64,000 bases of DNA. Origin: Ectopseudomonas chengduensis. Its GTDB lineage: Bacteria; Pseudomonadota; Gammaproteobacteria; Pseudomonadales; Pseudomonadaceae. The stretch is taken from the NCBI RefSeq assembly GCF_015712065.1, contig NZ_JACFYZ010000001.1, positions 1,178,001 through 1,242,000 of the forward strand, written 5' to 3'. Numbering within the stretch: position 1 is the first letter of the stretch; each line of letters begins with the position of its first letter. Of the stretch, positions 27,680 to 37,306 are shown piece by piece. Position numbers and translations under genes: made by a program. A model generated the notes under the pieces. The model did no database searches. It saw only the letters and a list, made by a program, of their open reading frames with translations, and had not been told where the DNA came from.

Positions 27680-29452
27680 TCAACGCACCCGATCACGACT
27701 CTGTACCGCCAGGTCCAGCGCCTTCTGCATATCCAGCCGCGCCGAGCGACCCACGTCCTTGTCGCTCATCCTGTAGTTGCGCTCCGATGGCAGGATCGGC
27801 GCGGTCAGGTCTTCGGCGTCCATCGGTTCGAAGTCGTAGTCACCGCCGATGGTCATGGCGCTGCGCCGTAGCAGCATGCGCACCTGTTCCGGCTGCAGAC
27901 GCGGATTGATCGACAGCATGGCGGCGACCACACCGGTGACCAGGGGCGTGGCGTAGGAGGTACCGCAATGCACGTCGCCGGACGCATCGACCTCACGGGT
28001 TGAAGCGCGGGCGCAGGCCGCGGCGGTGATGTCGACGCGCATGTCGATGTTCGACGAGTTGCGTTTGACCACGTAGCTCGGGTCGTCGATATCGACCTCC
28101 TTTTCCTTGTTGCGCTGATGCCCGCCGACCACCAGCAATTGCTCGGTGATGAAGGAGGAGGGCAGGCGGTACTCGTCCCGACCGGAGAAGGACGAACCGT
28201 TGCCGGCGGAGTTGATCACCAGCACGTCCGGGTGTTCCTCGCGCAGCCAGAGGAAGAACTCCTCCAGCAACTCCTCATAGCCACTCATGGCGATGCCCGA
28301 GCGCACCAGCGAATCGATTTCGTCGCCTTCGACGTTGCGCGTGCCAACACGGTGGATGCCCCAGCTCCAGTTGAGGACGCGTACGCCATCTTCCACCAGG
28401 TTCACCGATGCGGCGATGTTGGCGGTGATGCCGGCGTCCGAGTTGCGCTCGACGATGACTTCGAAGCCCTGGCTGGCCTTGTCCAGCCCGCGCAGGAAGC
28501 CGGTGTTGCCGCCCTTGTCCCAGTGCGCGGCGAGAATCCCGGCCACGGTGCTGCCGTGGTTGTCCGGCTCGTCGGCATCACGCGCATAGACGCAGGTGCG
28601 CGGTTTGCCATCGGGGCAGGCGCCGAGGTAATCGGCGAAGTCGGGCGAATCGAAATCGACATTGCGCTCGATCACGCCGACGCGGATCGGTTCGGCCTCT
28701 ATGGGCGTCTCGCCCGCCGGGATGCGTCGCTGATAATAGTTCACCGCATCCATGAAGCGGTTCGCCGCCCACTCTTCGGAGTTCTTTTCCGGTTTGCGTG
28801 CCGGCTGGCGCGCGGCTTCGCGCTCTTCGCCACGCTCCGGCGCGCTGTCTTCCACCACCACGGCATCGACGCTGGTTTCGTTGCCGATGCGCAGCACCAG
28901 CGCATCGCGCTCGGTCAGGTTTTTCACCGGCAGGCGCAACTGGTAGACGTTCAGCGGTGGGATGGCGCCGACCACCTTGGCGTCGTATTTCTTCGCCAGA
29001 CGCCTGGCCTCGTCGAGGCCGTCGTGGCTTTCCTCGATCAGCAGGCTGACCAGGTCGACATAGGTGGTCAGGCCATCCATGTTCTTCGCCACTTCATCCG
29101 GGCCGGCAGCGAGCACATGGCTGCGATGCAGCGACAACCACACCGAATTGCTGGCGCGCGAGTCGTCCTCCAGCCACAGCGGTGCGCTGCGATGTTCGTT
29201 GCTGTTCAACTGTAGGCGCAGGCCATCGCCAGTACGCTTGACCGCCGAAGCGGGCATGGTGTCGTCGCCGAGGTGCAGCCTGGGCAGCTTCGCGCCAAGG
29301 CCACGCACCTGCATGCACCATTCCTGCTTTTCACTGGCGAGCAAGTCGCCGCAGCGCTGCAGGCTCTGGATGCGCAACGGCTCCTGCGCCTCGGCAACGG
29401 GGCTGAGCAGGGCCAAGACGAAAGCGGAGAGAAGGGCGCGGTTGGGCAGCAT
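27680..29452 (-). CDS. S8 (subtilisin-like) serine protease, exported
   Basis: A 590-residue secreted or periplasmic subtilase with a signal peptide ending near AEAQ-E. Residues about 25-230 are a propeptide-like region. The catalytic domain begins near residue 255: His299 in DNHGSTVAGI, the oxyanion Asn418 in INSAGNGS and Ser499 in HCGTSYATP are clear. The first catalytic position is odd: VIDTG of ordinary subtilases reads VGVIERNVDF here, with Glu262 where Asp is expected. Two Cys pairs may form disulfides. The gene is monocistronic and convergent with the small phosphatase gene. The substrate is unknown. Confidence 0.85.
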   Translation of the reverse strand: MLPNRALLSAFVLALLSPVAEAQEPLRIQSLQRCGDLLASEKQEWCMQVRGLGAKLPRLHLGDDTMPASAVKRTGDGLRLQLNSNEHRSAPLWLEDDSRASNSVWLSLHRSHVLAAGPDEVAKNMDGLTTYVDLVSLLIEESHDGLDEARRLAKKYDAKVVGAIPPLNVYQLRLPVKNLTERDALVLRIGNETSVDAVVVEDSAPERGEEREAARQPARKPEKNSEEWAANRFMDAVNYYQRRIPAGETPIEAEPIRVGVIERNVDFDSPDFADYLGACPDGKPRTCVYARDADEPDNHGSTVAGILAAHWDKGGNTGFLRGLDKASQGFEVIVERNSDAGITANIAASVNLVEDGVRVLNWSWGIHRVGTRNVEGDEIDSLVRSGIAMSGYEELLEEFFLWLREEHPDVLVINSAGNGSSFSGRDEYRLPSSFITEQLLVVGGHQRNKEKEVDIDDPSYVVKRNSSNIDMRVDITAAACARASTREVDASGDVHCGTSYATPLVTGVVAAMLSINPRLQPEQVRMLLRRSAMTIGGDYDFEPMDAEDLTAPILPSERNYRMSDKDVGRSARLDMQKALDLAVQSRDRVR

Positions 29453-29538
29453 GGGGCAGGGTTTCCGTGACGATTGTCCTGCTTTTCCGACTGCCTTCGC
29501 CGCGCTTTGTTCAGGTTGGGAGAAAGTGGCTGGTTCGC

Positions 29539-30741
29539 TCAGGCCACTGGAATCGCCGGGTCGGCGGCTGCCAGGGCGGTGGCTCGATCAGCGACCGGCG
29601 GGTAAATCCACAGGCTGTTGATCTGTTGTTTCAGCGTCTTGGCTTCGCTGCCGATCAGTTTTACCTGGCGATCCCAGCCTTCGCTGTACACCGCACCCCA
29701 GGCGCCGAGATCGAGGCAGGTCACGTACTTGGGCTGACTGTAGTGTGTCGCCGCTACCCCGATCAGTTCGGCTGCAGCGTTGTTGCCAGCGTGGCGACCC
29801 AAGGCGATGGCGTGCTGGCAGGACATCACGCTGAAGTTGCCGACATCGTCCGTTGCGGCGCGGGCGGTATCGCCTGCTGCGAAGATTGCAGGTTGACCCT
29901 GGACCTTGAGCTGGCTGTCGACCTGCAGTCGGCCCTGATGATCGCGTGGAGCATTGATCTGCTCGGTCAGCGCGCTGGCGCGAAAACCCACGGTCCAGAT
30001 CACGGTATGGGAGGCGATACGCTGGCCGTCATCCAGGGTCACGCCATCGGCATCGACCGCCACCACCATGCGTCCCAGGCACCATTCGATTCCCAGTTCC
30101 TGCGACGCCTCGCTGATCGCCGGACGAATGCCATCACCCAGCGCGGCGGCAATCTCTTCGCCACGATCGACCACTACCACGCGAATGGCGGCGTCATCGC
30201 CGAGCAGGGCGCGCAGGCGTGCCGGCATTTCCGTCGCGGTCTCGATGCCGGTAAAGCCGCCGCCGGCGACCACCACGGTATTGCGTGCGGTGCTTGGCGG
30301 ACGCTCTGCCAGGCTCGCTAGGTGCTGCTCCAGGCGCACCGCCTGCTCGATTTCATCGACATCGAACAAATGCGCCTCCATGCCCTCCAGCGCTGGGCGC
30401 ATCAGGCGGCTACCCGAGGCCAGCACCAAGCGGTCGTAGCTCAGGCTCCCCGGCTTGCCGGCGGCGTCGCGATAGCTGACCTGCTGACGCGGTGCATCGA
30501 TACCCTCGGCCGTGCCTTGGACGAATTCCACACCCACGGCTGCCAGCAGCTCGGTGAGAGGCGCTTTCATGCTTTGCACATTCGGCTCGTAGAAGCGCGG
30601 TCGAATGCGCAGCTCCGGCTGAGGGGCGAGCATGGTTACGCCGATATCCGTTCGTCCGTGTTGATCGAGCAGGCGCATGGCACTGAGGGCGCTCCATACC
30701 CCGGCAAAACCACCACCGACAATCAGAATGCGTTGTTTCAT
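29539..30741 (-). CDS. NAD(P)/FAD-dependent oxidoreductase, NDH-2 type
   Basis: A 400-residue flavoprotein of the pyridine nucleotide-disulfide family, resembling type II NADH dehydrogenases. The FAD loop RILIVGGGFAGVWSAL is at residues 3-18, the second dinucleotide loop VVVAGGGFTGIETATEM around 152-168, and the FAD pocket GDTARAATDDVGN near 290. It probably oxidises NAD(P)H at the membrane with quinone as acceptor, but no clear membrane anchor is seen. ATG 30741 follows a GGAGTACC-type site. It is divergent from a GlxA-type regulator with 89 bases between. Confidence 0.88.
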   Translation of the reverse strand: MKQRILIVGGGFAGVWSALSAMRLLDQHGRTDIGVTMLAPQPELRIRPRFYEPNVQSMKAPLTELLAAVGVEFVQGTAEGIDAPRQQVSYRDAAGKPGSLSYDRLVLASGSRLMRPALEGMEAHLFDVDEIEQAVRLEQHLASLAERPPSTARNTVVVAGGGFTGIETATEMPARLRALLGDDAAIRVVVVDRGEEIAAALGDGIRPAISEASQELGIEWCLGRMVVAVDADGVTLDDGQRIASHTVIWTVGFRASALTEQINAPRDHQGRLQVDSQLKVQGQPAIFAAGDTARAATDDVGNFSVMSCQHAIALGRHAGNNAAAELIGVAATHYSQPKYVTCLDLGAWGAVYSEGWDRQVKLIGSEAKTLKQQINSLWIYPPVADRATALAAADPAIPVA

Positions 30742-30830
30742 CTGGTACTCCTGGCTTTGGCTCGTTTCGTTTGACGGAGCCATGCTAGGAGAGGAGCATT
30801 TCGGCAGATACGACATATACCCCCGAAATC

Positions 30831-31811
30831 ATGCCAACTCGCCCGCGTACCGTTCTGTTCCTCGCCTACCCGCAAGTCGGTCTGCTCGATCTTACCGGCG
30901 CGCAGACGGTGTTCTGGGCGGCCACCAAGGCCATGCACGAACGCGGTTTGCCAGGTTACGAGCGCCTCACTGTCAGTCTTGCGGGTGGTTTGGTGGGCAC
31001 TGCCGAAGGCCTGGTGGTGGATACCCAGCCGCTGGCAGAGGTACAGCTGGCGCAGGTCGATACGCTGATCGTGCCTGGCGCGCCGGAAATCGAGCGTGCG
31101 GTGGCCGAATCGGCCGAACTGATCGCCTGGATCGCCAGCAACGCACGCCGAGTGCGGCGCACGGCCTCCGTATGCAGTGGCACCTTTCTGCTGGCTCATG
31201 CGGGTTTGCTCGAGGGCAAGCGCGCGGCGACGCATTGGGCGATGTGCGACATGCTCAAGGCGCGTTTCCCGGCCATCGAAGTGGACAACAACGCCATCTT
31301 CATCGAGCAGGGCGCAGTGTGGACCTCCGCCGGTGTCAGTGCCGGTATCGACCTCGCCTTGGCACTGGTCGAGGCCGATTGCGGGCGAGAGGTGGCCATG
31401 CAGGTGGCGCGTGAGCTGGTGGTCTTTCTCAAGCGTCCTGGCGGGCAGGCGCAGTTCAGCGAGCTGTTGCAGGCACAGGCCAAGGACACCTCGACCTTCG
31501 ATGAGCTGCACCGCTGGTTGGGCGATCACCTGAGCAGCCCGGAGCTGAATGTCGAGATCATGGCCGAGCGCTGCCACATGAGCCCGCGGCATTTCTCCCG
31601 CCTGTACAAACAGAAGACCGGGCGCACGCCGGCCAAGGCAGTGGAAATTTTCCGCCTCGAAGCCGCGCGCAGGTTGCTGGAGGACTCCACCCGCAATATC
31701 GATGTTATCGCCAGGCAATGTGGGTTCGGTGACGAGGAGCGAATGCGTGCGACATTCCAACGTCATTTAGCGATTTCGCCGCGGGATTATCGAAGACGCT
31801 TCTCGCGCTGA
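30831..31811 (+). CDS. GlxA family AraC-type regulator (DJ-1/PfpI plus HTH)
   Basis: A 326-residue regulator. Residues about 8-180 form a DJ-1/PfpI amidase-like sensor (VLFLAYPQVGLLDLTGAQTVF, with SVCSGTFLLAHAGLLEGKRAATHW around the nucleophile elbow, Cys about 114). Residues 225-326 carry the AraC DNA-binding domain: LNVEIMAERCHMSPRHFSRLYKQ and NIDVIARQCGFGDEERMRATFQRH. It is divergent from the FAD oxidoreductase gene and probably controls it. Ligand unknown. Confidence 0.92.
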   Translation: MPTRPRTVLFLAYPQVGLLDLTGAQTVFWAATKAMHERGLPGYERLTVSLAGGLVGTAEGLVVDTQPLAEVQLAQVDTLIVPGAPEIERAVAESAELIAWIASNARRVRRTASVCSGTFLLAHAGLLEGKRAATHWAMCDMLKARFPAIEVDNNAIFIEQGAVWTSAGVSAGIDLALALVEADCGREVAMQVARELVVFLKRPGGQAQFSELLQAQAKDTSTFDELHRWLGDHLSSPELNVEIMAERCHMSPRHFSRLYKQKTGRTPAKAVEIFRLEAARRLLEDSTRNIDVIARQCGFGDEERMRATFQRHLAISPRDYRRRFSR

Positions 31812-31898
31812 AGGCTCTGCGCCGCAGGTGGATGGCATCGGCTCGGCAGAATCTGGTTATAGTATTACGTTCTCTTCAAGCCCCATTCGAAGCCCTCC

Positions 31899-33038
31899 AT
31901 GTCCTCCAATCGTCTGCTCTCGATCGACGCCCTGCGCGGTTTGGTCATCCTCTTCATGTTGCTCGATCACGTTCGCGAAACCTTCTACCTGCATCAGCAG
32001 GTCGGCGACCCTATGGACGTGACCGCTACTGATCCTGCGCTGTTCTTCAGCCGTACCCTGGCACATCTGTGCGCGCCGGTATTCATCCTGCTCACCGGGC
32101 TTTCGGCGTTTCTCTATGGCGAGAAGCAGATGAGCCGGGCGGCGACCAGCGCCTTCCTGTTCAAGCGCGGGCTGTTTCTGGTGGTGCTGGAGTTCACCCT
32201 GGTCAACTTCGCCTGGACCTTCCAGTTCCCGCCCACGGTGATCTACCTGCAGGTGATCTGGGCCATCGGCCTGAGCATGCTGGCGCTCTCCGTGCTGCTG
32301 TGGCTGCCGCGAACGCTGCTGGCCGTGCTGGGCCTGGCGCTGGTGGCGGGGCACAACCTGCTCGATGGGCTGCACTTCGATGCGGAGTCGGCGCTGCACA
32401 TTCCCTGGGCGATCCTGCATGACCGCGGCTGGATCGAATTCTCCGAAACCCTGCGCCTGCGCACCTCCTACCCGGTGCTGCCGTGGATCGGGGTGATCGC
32501 CTTGGGTTATGTGATCGGCCCGTGGTTCCGCTGGTCCAGCGCGCCCGAGCAGCGTCTGCAATGGTTGCGTCGTGCGGGTTTCGGCGCGCTGGCGCTGTTC
32601 GTGATACTGCGCCTGCTCAACGGCTATGGCGAGAAACCCTGGGCCGTGGAAGAAACCGCACTGCAAACGCTGATGGGCCTGTTCAACATCACCAAATACC
32701 CGCCGTCGCTGCTGTTCCTGGCGCTGACGCTGGGCGTCGGCCTGTTGCTGCTGGCCTACTTCGAGCGCCGCAACGACGGGCGCATGGTGCGCACGCTGGC
32801 TGTGTTCGGCAGCGCGCCGATGTTCTTCTACCTGCTGCACCTGTACGTGCTGAAGCTGCTCTACATCGCCGCCTTCGCCATCTGGGGCGCGAACCAGGGG
32901 CATTACTTCGGCTTCGATTCGATGGGCTGGATCTGGGTAGCGAGCTTGGGGCTGGCGCTGCTGCTGTTTGCGCCCACGCAATGGTTCGCCCGGCTCAAGG
33001 CGCGGCGCCGCGACATTCGCTGGTTGAAGTACCTCTAG
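31899..33038 (+). CDS. DUF1624 (heparan-alpha-glucosaminide acetyltransferase-like) membrane protein
   Basis: A 379-residue integral membrane protein with about ten hydrophobic helices. The N-terminus RLLSIDALRGLVILFMLLDHVRETFYL is the hallmark of the DUF1624/YeiB-like acyltransferase family, with the conserved DxLRG and the His of LLDHVRE near the membrane face. CAPVFILLTGLSAFLYG is the next conserved piece. It presumably moves acetyl groups across the inner membrane, but no acceptor can be predicted. It is followed by two palindromic repeats. Confidence 0.85.
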   Translation: MSSNRLLSIDALRGLVILFMLLDHVRETFYLHQQVGDPMDVTATDPALFFSRTLAHLCAPVFILLTGLSAFLYGEKQMSRAATSAFLFKRGLFLVVLEFTLVNFAWTFQFPPTVIYLQVIWAIGLSMLALSVLLWLPRTLLAVLGLALVAGHNLLDGLHFDAESALHIPWAILHDRGWIEFSETLRLRTSYPVLPWIGVIALGYVIGPWFRWSSAPEQRLQWLRRAGFGALALFVILRLLNGYGEKPWAVEETALQTLMGLFNITKYPPSLLFLALTLGVGLLLLAYFERRNDGRMVRTLAVFGSAPMFFYLLHLYVLKLLYIAAFAIWGANQGHYFGFDSMGWIWVASLGLALLLFAPTQWFARLKARRRDIRWLKYL

Positions 33039-33048
33039 GAACCTCTGT

Positions 33049-33113
33049 CGTAGGGTGCGCCGCGCGCACCAACGGGCACATCGGAAATTCCGGTGCGCAC
33101 GGCGCATCCTACG
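33049..33113. repeat. Palindromic repeat pair, GTAGGGTGCGCC family
   Basis: CGTAGGGTGCGCCGCGCGCA at 33049 onward is mirrored by TGCGCACGGCGCATCCTACG ending at 33113, with 21 bases between the arms. It is the most compact copy of the family also seen at 23956-24098. Confidence 0.8.
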
Positions 33114-33143
33114 TTCGCTCGACATTGGCACGATGTCGTGCGT

Positions 33144-33205
33144 TGTAGGAGCCCGCTTGCGGGCGATGGCTGACTGACGCGATCGCCGGCAAGCCGGCTC
33201 CTACA
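33144..33205. repeat. Palindromic repeat, TGTAGGAGCCCGCTTGC family
   Basis: TGTAGGAGCCCGCTTGCGGG at 33144 onward pairs with GCCGGCAAGCCGGCTCCTACA ending at 33205, with compensated changes in the arms. A second, more perfect copy is at 43582-43641. It lies just after the stop side of the TonB receptor gene and could also end that transcript. Confidence 0.8.
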
Positions 33206-33242
33206 GGTCGAGTTGCGGAGTCTTTTTCGCGCGGTTCAGACG

Positions 33243-35294
33243 TTACAGCTTCATGTTCACCGACAGATAGGCCGAGCGGCCTGGAGCAGGGGAGAACATC
33301 GGCTGGTCATCGCCGCCCCAGAAGAAGTTGTCGAACCATACGTACTCGTAGTCGCGGTCGGTCAGGTTCTTCATCTGCAGGTCGAGGCTGGTGGTGGCCG
33401 ATACCTGATAGCGCACGTTGGCATCGAGCACCGCGAAGCCGCCGTACTTGCCTTGCTCGTTCAGCTCGTCGATGTAGTAGTCGCCCTGGGCGCGGGCCGA
33501 GAGGCCGAAGCGCCAGGCGTCGTTGAACTGGTAGTCGACCCCGGCATTGCTGATGTAGCGCGGCGTGGAGAACACCTCCTTGCCGGACAGCGACTGCCCG
33601 CCAGCAGTGAACGCGCTGACCACCTTGGCTTCCTGGATGGCGTGCGAGCCCCACACCGTCCAGTGGTCGTTCAGCTGTGCGGTGAGCTGCATGTCGATGC
33701 CGCGACGCTTGGTTTCACCCAGGCCGACGGTGGTGCCGGTGCTCGGCATGTTGGCCACTTCATCGGTAGCTTCCTGTTGCCACACGGCGATGCGCGCCTC
33801 CGAGCCGGCGAACGGCTTGAACTTCACCCCCACTTCCTTGCCGGTGTTGATCGACGGTTTGTACGAAGCCTGGCCGGCGGTCATGTAGGCCGGTGCGGTG
33901 GAGCCGGTGAGGATCTGGAAGGTACGGCCCCAGTTGGCGTAGACGTTGATGTCCGGGGTGATGCTGTACACCACGCTGAGCTTGGGCTGCTCGATCCAGC
34001 CGTAGTCCTGCAGCTCGGCCTTCTCGCCGTTCATCAGCTCGGTATTACCGGAGAACTTGTCGACGCGGTACGCCGGGATGATCTTCAACTGCTCGATGGG
34101 CTGGATGATCGCCTGGGCATAAGCGCCAGTGTTGTACAGCGTGTAGCTGTCGTCGTTTTGCGTGCGTGCCGGCGGCGCGTCGAAATCGGTGGGGATGCCG
34201 AAGTTGTAGCGGTAGCGGCGGTATTCGTTGTTCTGCTGCTCGTAGTTGATGCCGCCGTCGAGGGTCAGCATCTCGTGGGCGCGCCAGGTCAGGTTGCTCA
34301 GCACGCCGGTCTGGCGCTCTTCCCACTGGCGGCGTTGACGCGGGGCATTGCCGACCGGGTAGCTGGTGAAAGCCACGGTACGGTCATCGTCGTAGCTGTT
34401 GTAGTACAGCTTGTTGCTCAGGCTCAGGTCGTCGCTGAGCTGTAAGTCGGCATGCGCGCTGAGGTGCTTCATGTCGCGGTCGTCGCCGTCGTTGGCGTTC
34501 TTCTCCGGCGACTGCGAGCGGCTCGCGGCCAGCTCCTGTGCGGTGAGAAAACCCGGCTCCTCGGCCTGGTGGTGGTAGAGACGGGCGATCACGCCGAGCT
34601 TCATGGTCTGCTCGTCATCGGTGACGAACCATTTGCCGCCCAGAGAGTATTTGTTGGAGTTGCTGTGGTCGCGGAAACCGTCGGAATCCTGCTTGGCCAG
34701 AAAGTAGTTCTGCGCGAAGTTGCCTTCCTCGTGGCCGACGGCCAGCTGGAATTCGCGGGTGTTGAAGCTGCCGTATGTCAGGCGGCCATCGGTGTAGTTG
34801 CCGCCCTGACGGGTGGCGAAATTGATGTTGCCGCCAATGTTGTGCAGGCCGTAGCGCGGGTCATTGGTGCCGCGCACCACCTCGATGTAGTCGATGTCCA
34901 GCGGGAAGATCATGTCGATGAAGCGCTGGTTGCCGCTGTTGACGTTGCTCGGCACGCCGTCGATCAACGTCTTGATGCCATTGATGTAGCCCTCGCCATT
35001 GAAGGCGCGGAAGGTCACCTTGCCGGATTCGGCGCCCATGCGCGTCTCGGTCAGCTGGATGCCGGGCATCTGGCCCACCAGCTCCCAGCTGTTCATCACG
35101 TTCTTATCCTCGATCTTGTCACTGCCCATGATGTCGACCGAGCTCAGGATGCTGTCGGTGCGCAGCGTGCCGTTGGCCTCGGGGGTGATGTAGACCGAGC
35201 CGAGCGAAACGGTGGAGTTGCCGGAGGAGGCGGCGTGAATCTGAGGCGTGACCAGGGCGGTCATGACGGCGAGGGAGGCCGAAGTGGCTTTCAT
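33243..35294 (-). CDS. TonB-dependent outer membrane receptor, probably zinc-regulated
   Basis: A 683-residue TonB-dependent receptor. ATG 35294 begins a signal peptide (MKATSASLAVMTALVTPQIHA). The plug domain covers about residues 45-160 (NVMNSWELVGQMPGIQLTE, FRAFNGEGYINGIKTLIDGVPSN, VVRGTNDPRYGLHNIGGNINF), and the rest is a 22-strand barrel ending in PGRSAYLSVNMKL with the terminal aromatic-poor Leu. About 125 bases upstream is GTTATATCATAAC, very like the Zur box. This suggests uptake of zinc or a zinc chelate, like Zur-controlled TonB receptors of P. aeruginosa. No partner transport genes lie beside it. Confidence 0.9.
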   Translation of the reverse strand: MKATSASLAVMTALVTPQIHAASSGNSTVSLGSVYITPEANGTLRTDSILSSVDIMGSDKIEDKNVMNSWELVGQMPGIQLTETRMGAESGKVTFRAFNGEGYINGIKTLIDGVPSNVNSGNQRFIDMIFPLDIDYIEVVRGTNDPRYGLHNIGGNINFATRQGGNYTDGRLTYGSFNTREFQLAVGHEEGNFAQNYFLAKQDSDGFRDHSNSNKYSLGGKWFVTDDEQTMKLGVIARLYHHQAEEPGFLTAQELAASRSQSPEKNANDGDDRDMKHLSAHADLQLSDDLSLSNKLYYNSYDDDRTVAFTSYPVGNAPRQRRQWEERQTGVLSNLTWRAHEMLTLDGGINYEQQNNEYRRYRYNFGIPTDFDAPPARTQNDDSYTLYNTGAYAQAIIQPIEQLKIIPAYRVDKFSGNTELMNGEKAELQDYGWIEQPKLSVVYSITPDINVYANWGRTFQILTGSTAPAYMTAGQASYKPSINTGKEVGVKFKPFAGSEARIAVWQQEATDEVANMPSTGTTVGLGETKRRGIDMQLTAQLNDHWTVWGSHAIQEAKVVSAFTAGGQSLSGKEVFSTPRYISNAGVDYQFNDAWRFGLSARAQGDYYIDELNEQGKYGGFAVLDANVRYQVSATTSLDLQMKNLTDRDYEYVWFDNFFWGGDDQPMFSPAPGRSAYLSVNMKL

Positions 35295-35626
35295 GGGTAT
35301 TCCTAGCGTTGCGTTTTCTAAGTGAGGGGGAGGGTGTTGCGCTGGTTTGCTGCGCGGGCTGGCGAGTCTCCTGGCGGCAGCGGGTTGTCCGGTCGGACGA
35401 ATTATCTTCAACTCAGACGTTATATCATAACAATTCTGATGGGCTCGACCAGTTCGAAATCAAGCCACGGGGGCCGCAAAGGCTCTGGCTAGAGCCGTCT
35501 CAGGCTGAGCAATCGGCGCAACGGCCGATGCACAGTGGCCTGATCTGCACGAACGATTAGACGCCGGCCAGCTAATGGCGTATCAATATCAGGCGTCTTC
35601 CGCGTTTCTATCCAAACAGAATCACT
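35295..35626. promoter_or_regulatory. Divergent control region, TonB receptor and GGDEF gene
   Basis: These 332 bases contain no convincing gene. The minus-strand side holds the Zur-like box at 35419-35431. The plus-strand side, toward the PAS-GGDEF gene, shows no motif I can name. Confidence 0.5.
35419..35431. promoter_or_regulatory. Zur-like box
   Basis: GTTATATCATAAC is a 13-base dyad (GTTAT-ATC-ATAAC). It matches the core of the gamma-proteobacterial Zur box, GTTATANTATAAC, at all but one position. It lies 125 bases before the start codon of the TonB receptor gene, in AT-rich sequence fit for a promoter. Confidence 0.65.
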
Positions 35627-37294
35627 ATGCAGCCCCTGTGTTCGGTCAATGCGCCCAGCAGTGCCAATGATGAGCGGCTCGATGGTTTAGTGCGCCTGCT
35701 TGGCCGGTATTTCGACTCGGCCGCCGTGCTGGTTACCGGCGCCGGCTCTGCGCGCCGTATCTGGGCCAGCCCTGGTCTGAGCGATGTGGCGAAGATCATC
35801 GGCATCAGCGAAACCACGCCCACCACGCTCGTCTGGCCACTGCAAGCGCAAGCAGGCGCCCGGCTCGGCACGCTGTACCTGCATTTCGAGCGGCCACGTA
35901 CGCTCGATGCCAGGCAACAGGAGGCTCTGCAGGACTTCGCCTCCCTGACCCTCGATCTACTGGCACGCGAGGCCGACGAAGCCCGGCAGCGTCATGAGAT
36001 CGCCGCCCTGCGCGACAGTGAACGACGCATGGCACTGGCCATCGCTGGTAGTGGTACCGGCATCTGGGACCGCGACATCAGCAGCGGCGAGATTTACTAT
36101 TCCAGCAGTTGGAAGGCGTTGCTCGGCTATGCTGACCATGAAATCGGCAATCGCATCGAAGAGAGCTATACCCGCGTACATCCAGCCGACCTCGACTACG
36201 TGCGCGCGACCATCCAGGCACACCTGGATCAGCGTACCGATGCCTATGAGGTGGAGCACCGTCTGCGTTGCCGTGACGGCCAGTACAAATGGGTGTGCAG
36301 CCGCGGCAAGGTGGTTGAGCGCGACAAGCACGGCAAACCGCTGCGAATGATCGGCACCACCACCGACATCACCGCCATGCGCCGCCTGTCCGAGCAGGTA
36401 CAGCAGTCCGCCACCCTGATGACCGACCTGACCAATGAAATCCCCGGCATGGTCTTCCAGTTCCGCCGGCAGAGCGATGGCAAGTCCGCCGTTACCTACG
36501 CCAGCGCCGGCGCGCAAGCCATCTGCGGCCTCAGCGCCATGCAACTGATGCAGGACGCTGAGGCGCTGACCGCCATCGTTCACCCGGATGACCGCGCGGC
36601 TTTCATCCACTCCTTCCAGCTATCGGCCGAGCAACTCACGTCTTGGCATCTGGAGTTCCGCGTGCAGGTGCCGGGGCGTGAAGTCGCCTGGTGCCAGGGT
36701 GAAGCCTGCCCGCGTCGCGAAGCAGACGGTAGCGTGATCTGGCATGGCTTCATGACTGACGTGACCGAACGCAAGCAGATCGAGGCCGAGCTGCAGGCCT
36801 TCGCCACCACCGACTTCCTCACCCAGCTCGCCAACCGCAGGCACTTCATGTGTCAGCTCGAGGCAGAGCTGGCGCGCCTGCAACGCAGCCCTGAACAGAG
36901 TGCGGCGATCCTGATGTTCGACCTGGACTACTTCAAGACCATCAACGACCGTTGGGGCCACGATGTCGGCGACCAGGCGCTGCGCCATTTCGCGGGAATT
37001 CTGAGCAGCCAGCTGCGCAGGGCCGACACCGCCGGGCGACTGGGTGGCGAAGAGTTCGCCGTGGTGCTCAGCGATGCGAGTCTGGACAAGGCCATGCACT
37101 TCGCCACGCGCATCCAGAGCGAACTGGCCAGGGCGCCGATCCTGCATGCTGGGGAGCCGATCTTCCTCGCCGTCAGCGTAGGCATCTCATCGCTCAACGC
37201 CAGCGATGCCAGCGTTGAGGCGGCCCTGTCGCGCAGCGATATCGCCCTTTACTGCGCCAAGCGCGGCGGGCGAAATCGCATCGAGCATCATTGA
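35627..37294 (+). CDS. PAS-PAS-GGDEF diguanylate cyclase
   Basis: A 555-residue cytoplasmic signalling protein. Residues about 15-115 look like a GAF-type domain; two PAS domains follow (about 130-255, with AIAGSGTGIWDRDISSGEIYYS and a PAC motif, and 270-385). The GGDEF domain occupies about 395-550: DFLTQLANRRHF, FDLDYFKTINDRWGHDVGDQALR and the active GGEEF (about 470). RRAD five residues before it is an intact inhibitory site. It should make cyclic di-GMP in response to an unknown signal. No membrane helix is seen, and it is transcribed alone. Confidence 0.93.
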   Translation: MQPLCSVNAPSSANDERLDGLVRLLGRYFDSAAVLVTGAGSARRIWASPGLSDVAKIIGISETTPTTLVWPLQAQAGARLGTLYLHFERPRTLDARQQEALQDFASLTLDLLAREADEARQRHEIAALRDSERRMALAIAGSGTGIWDRDISSGEIYYSSSWKALLGYADHEIGNRIEESYTRVHPADLDYVRATIQAHLDQRTDAYEVEHRLRCRDGQYKWVCSRGKVVERDKHGKPLRMIGTTTDITAMRRLSEQVQQSATLMTDLTNEIPGMVFQFRRQSDGKSAVTYASAGAQAICGLSAMQLMQDAEALTAIVHPDDRAAFIHSFQLSAEQLTSWHLEFRVQVPGREVAWCQGEACPRREADGSVIWHGFMTDVTERKQIEAELQAFATTDFLTQLANRRHFMCQLEAELARLQRSPEQSAAILMFDLDYFKTINDRWGHDVGDQALRHFAGILSSQLRRADTAGRLGGEEFAVVLSDASLDKAMHFATRIQSELARAPILHAGEPIFLAVSVGISSLNASDASVEAALSRSDIALYCAKRGGRNRIEHH

Positions 37295-37306
37295 CGGCAG
37301 GCTGGC

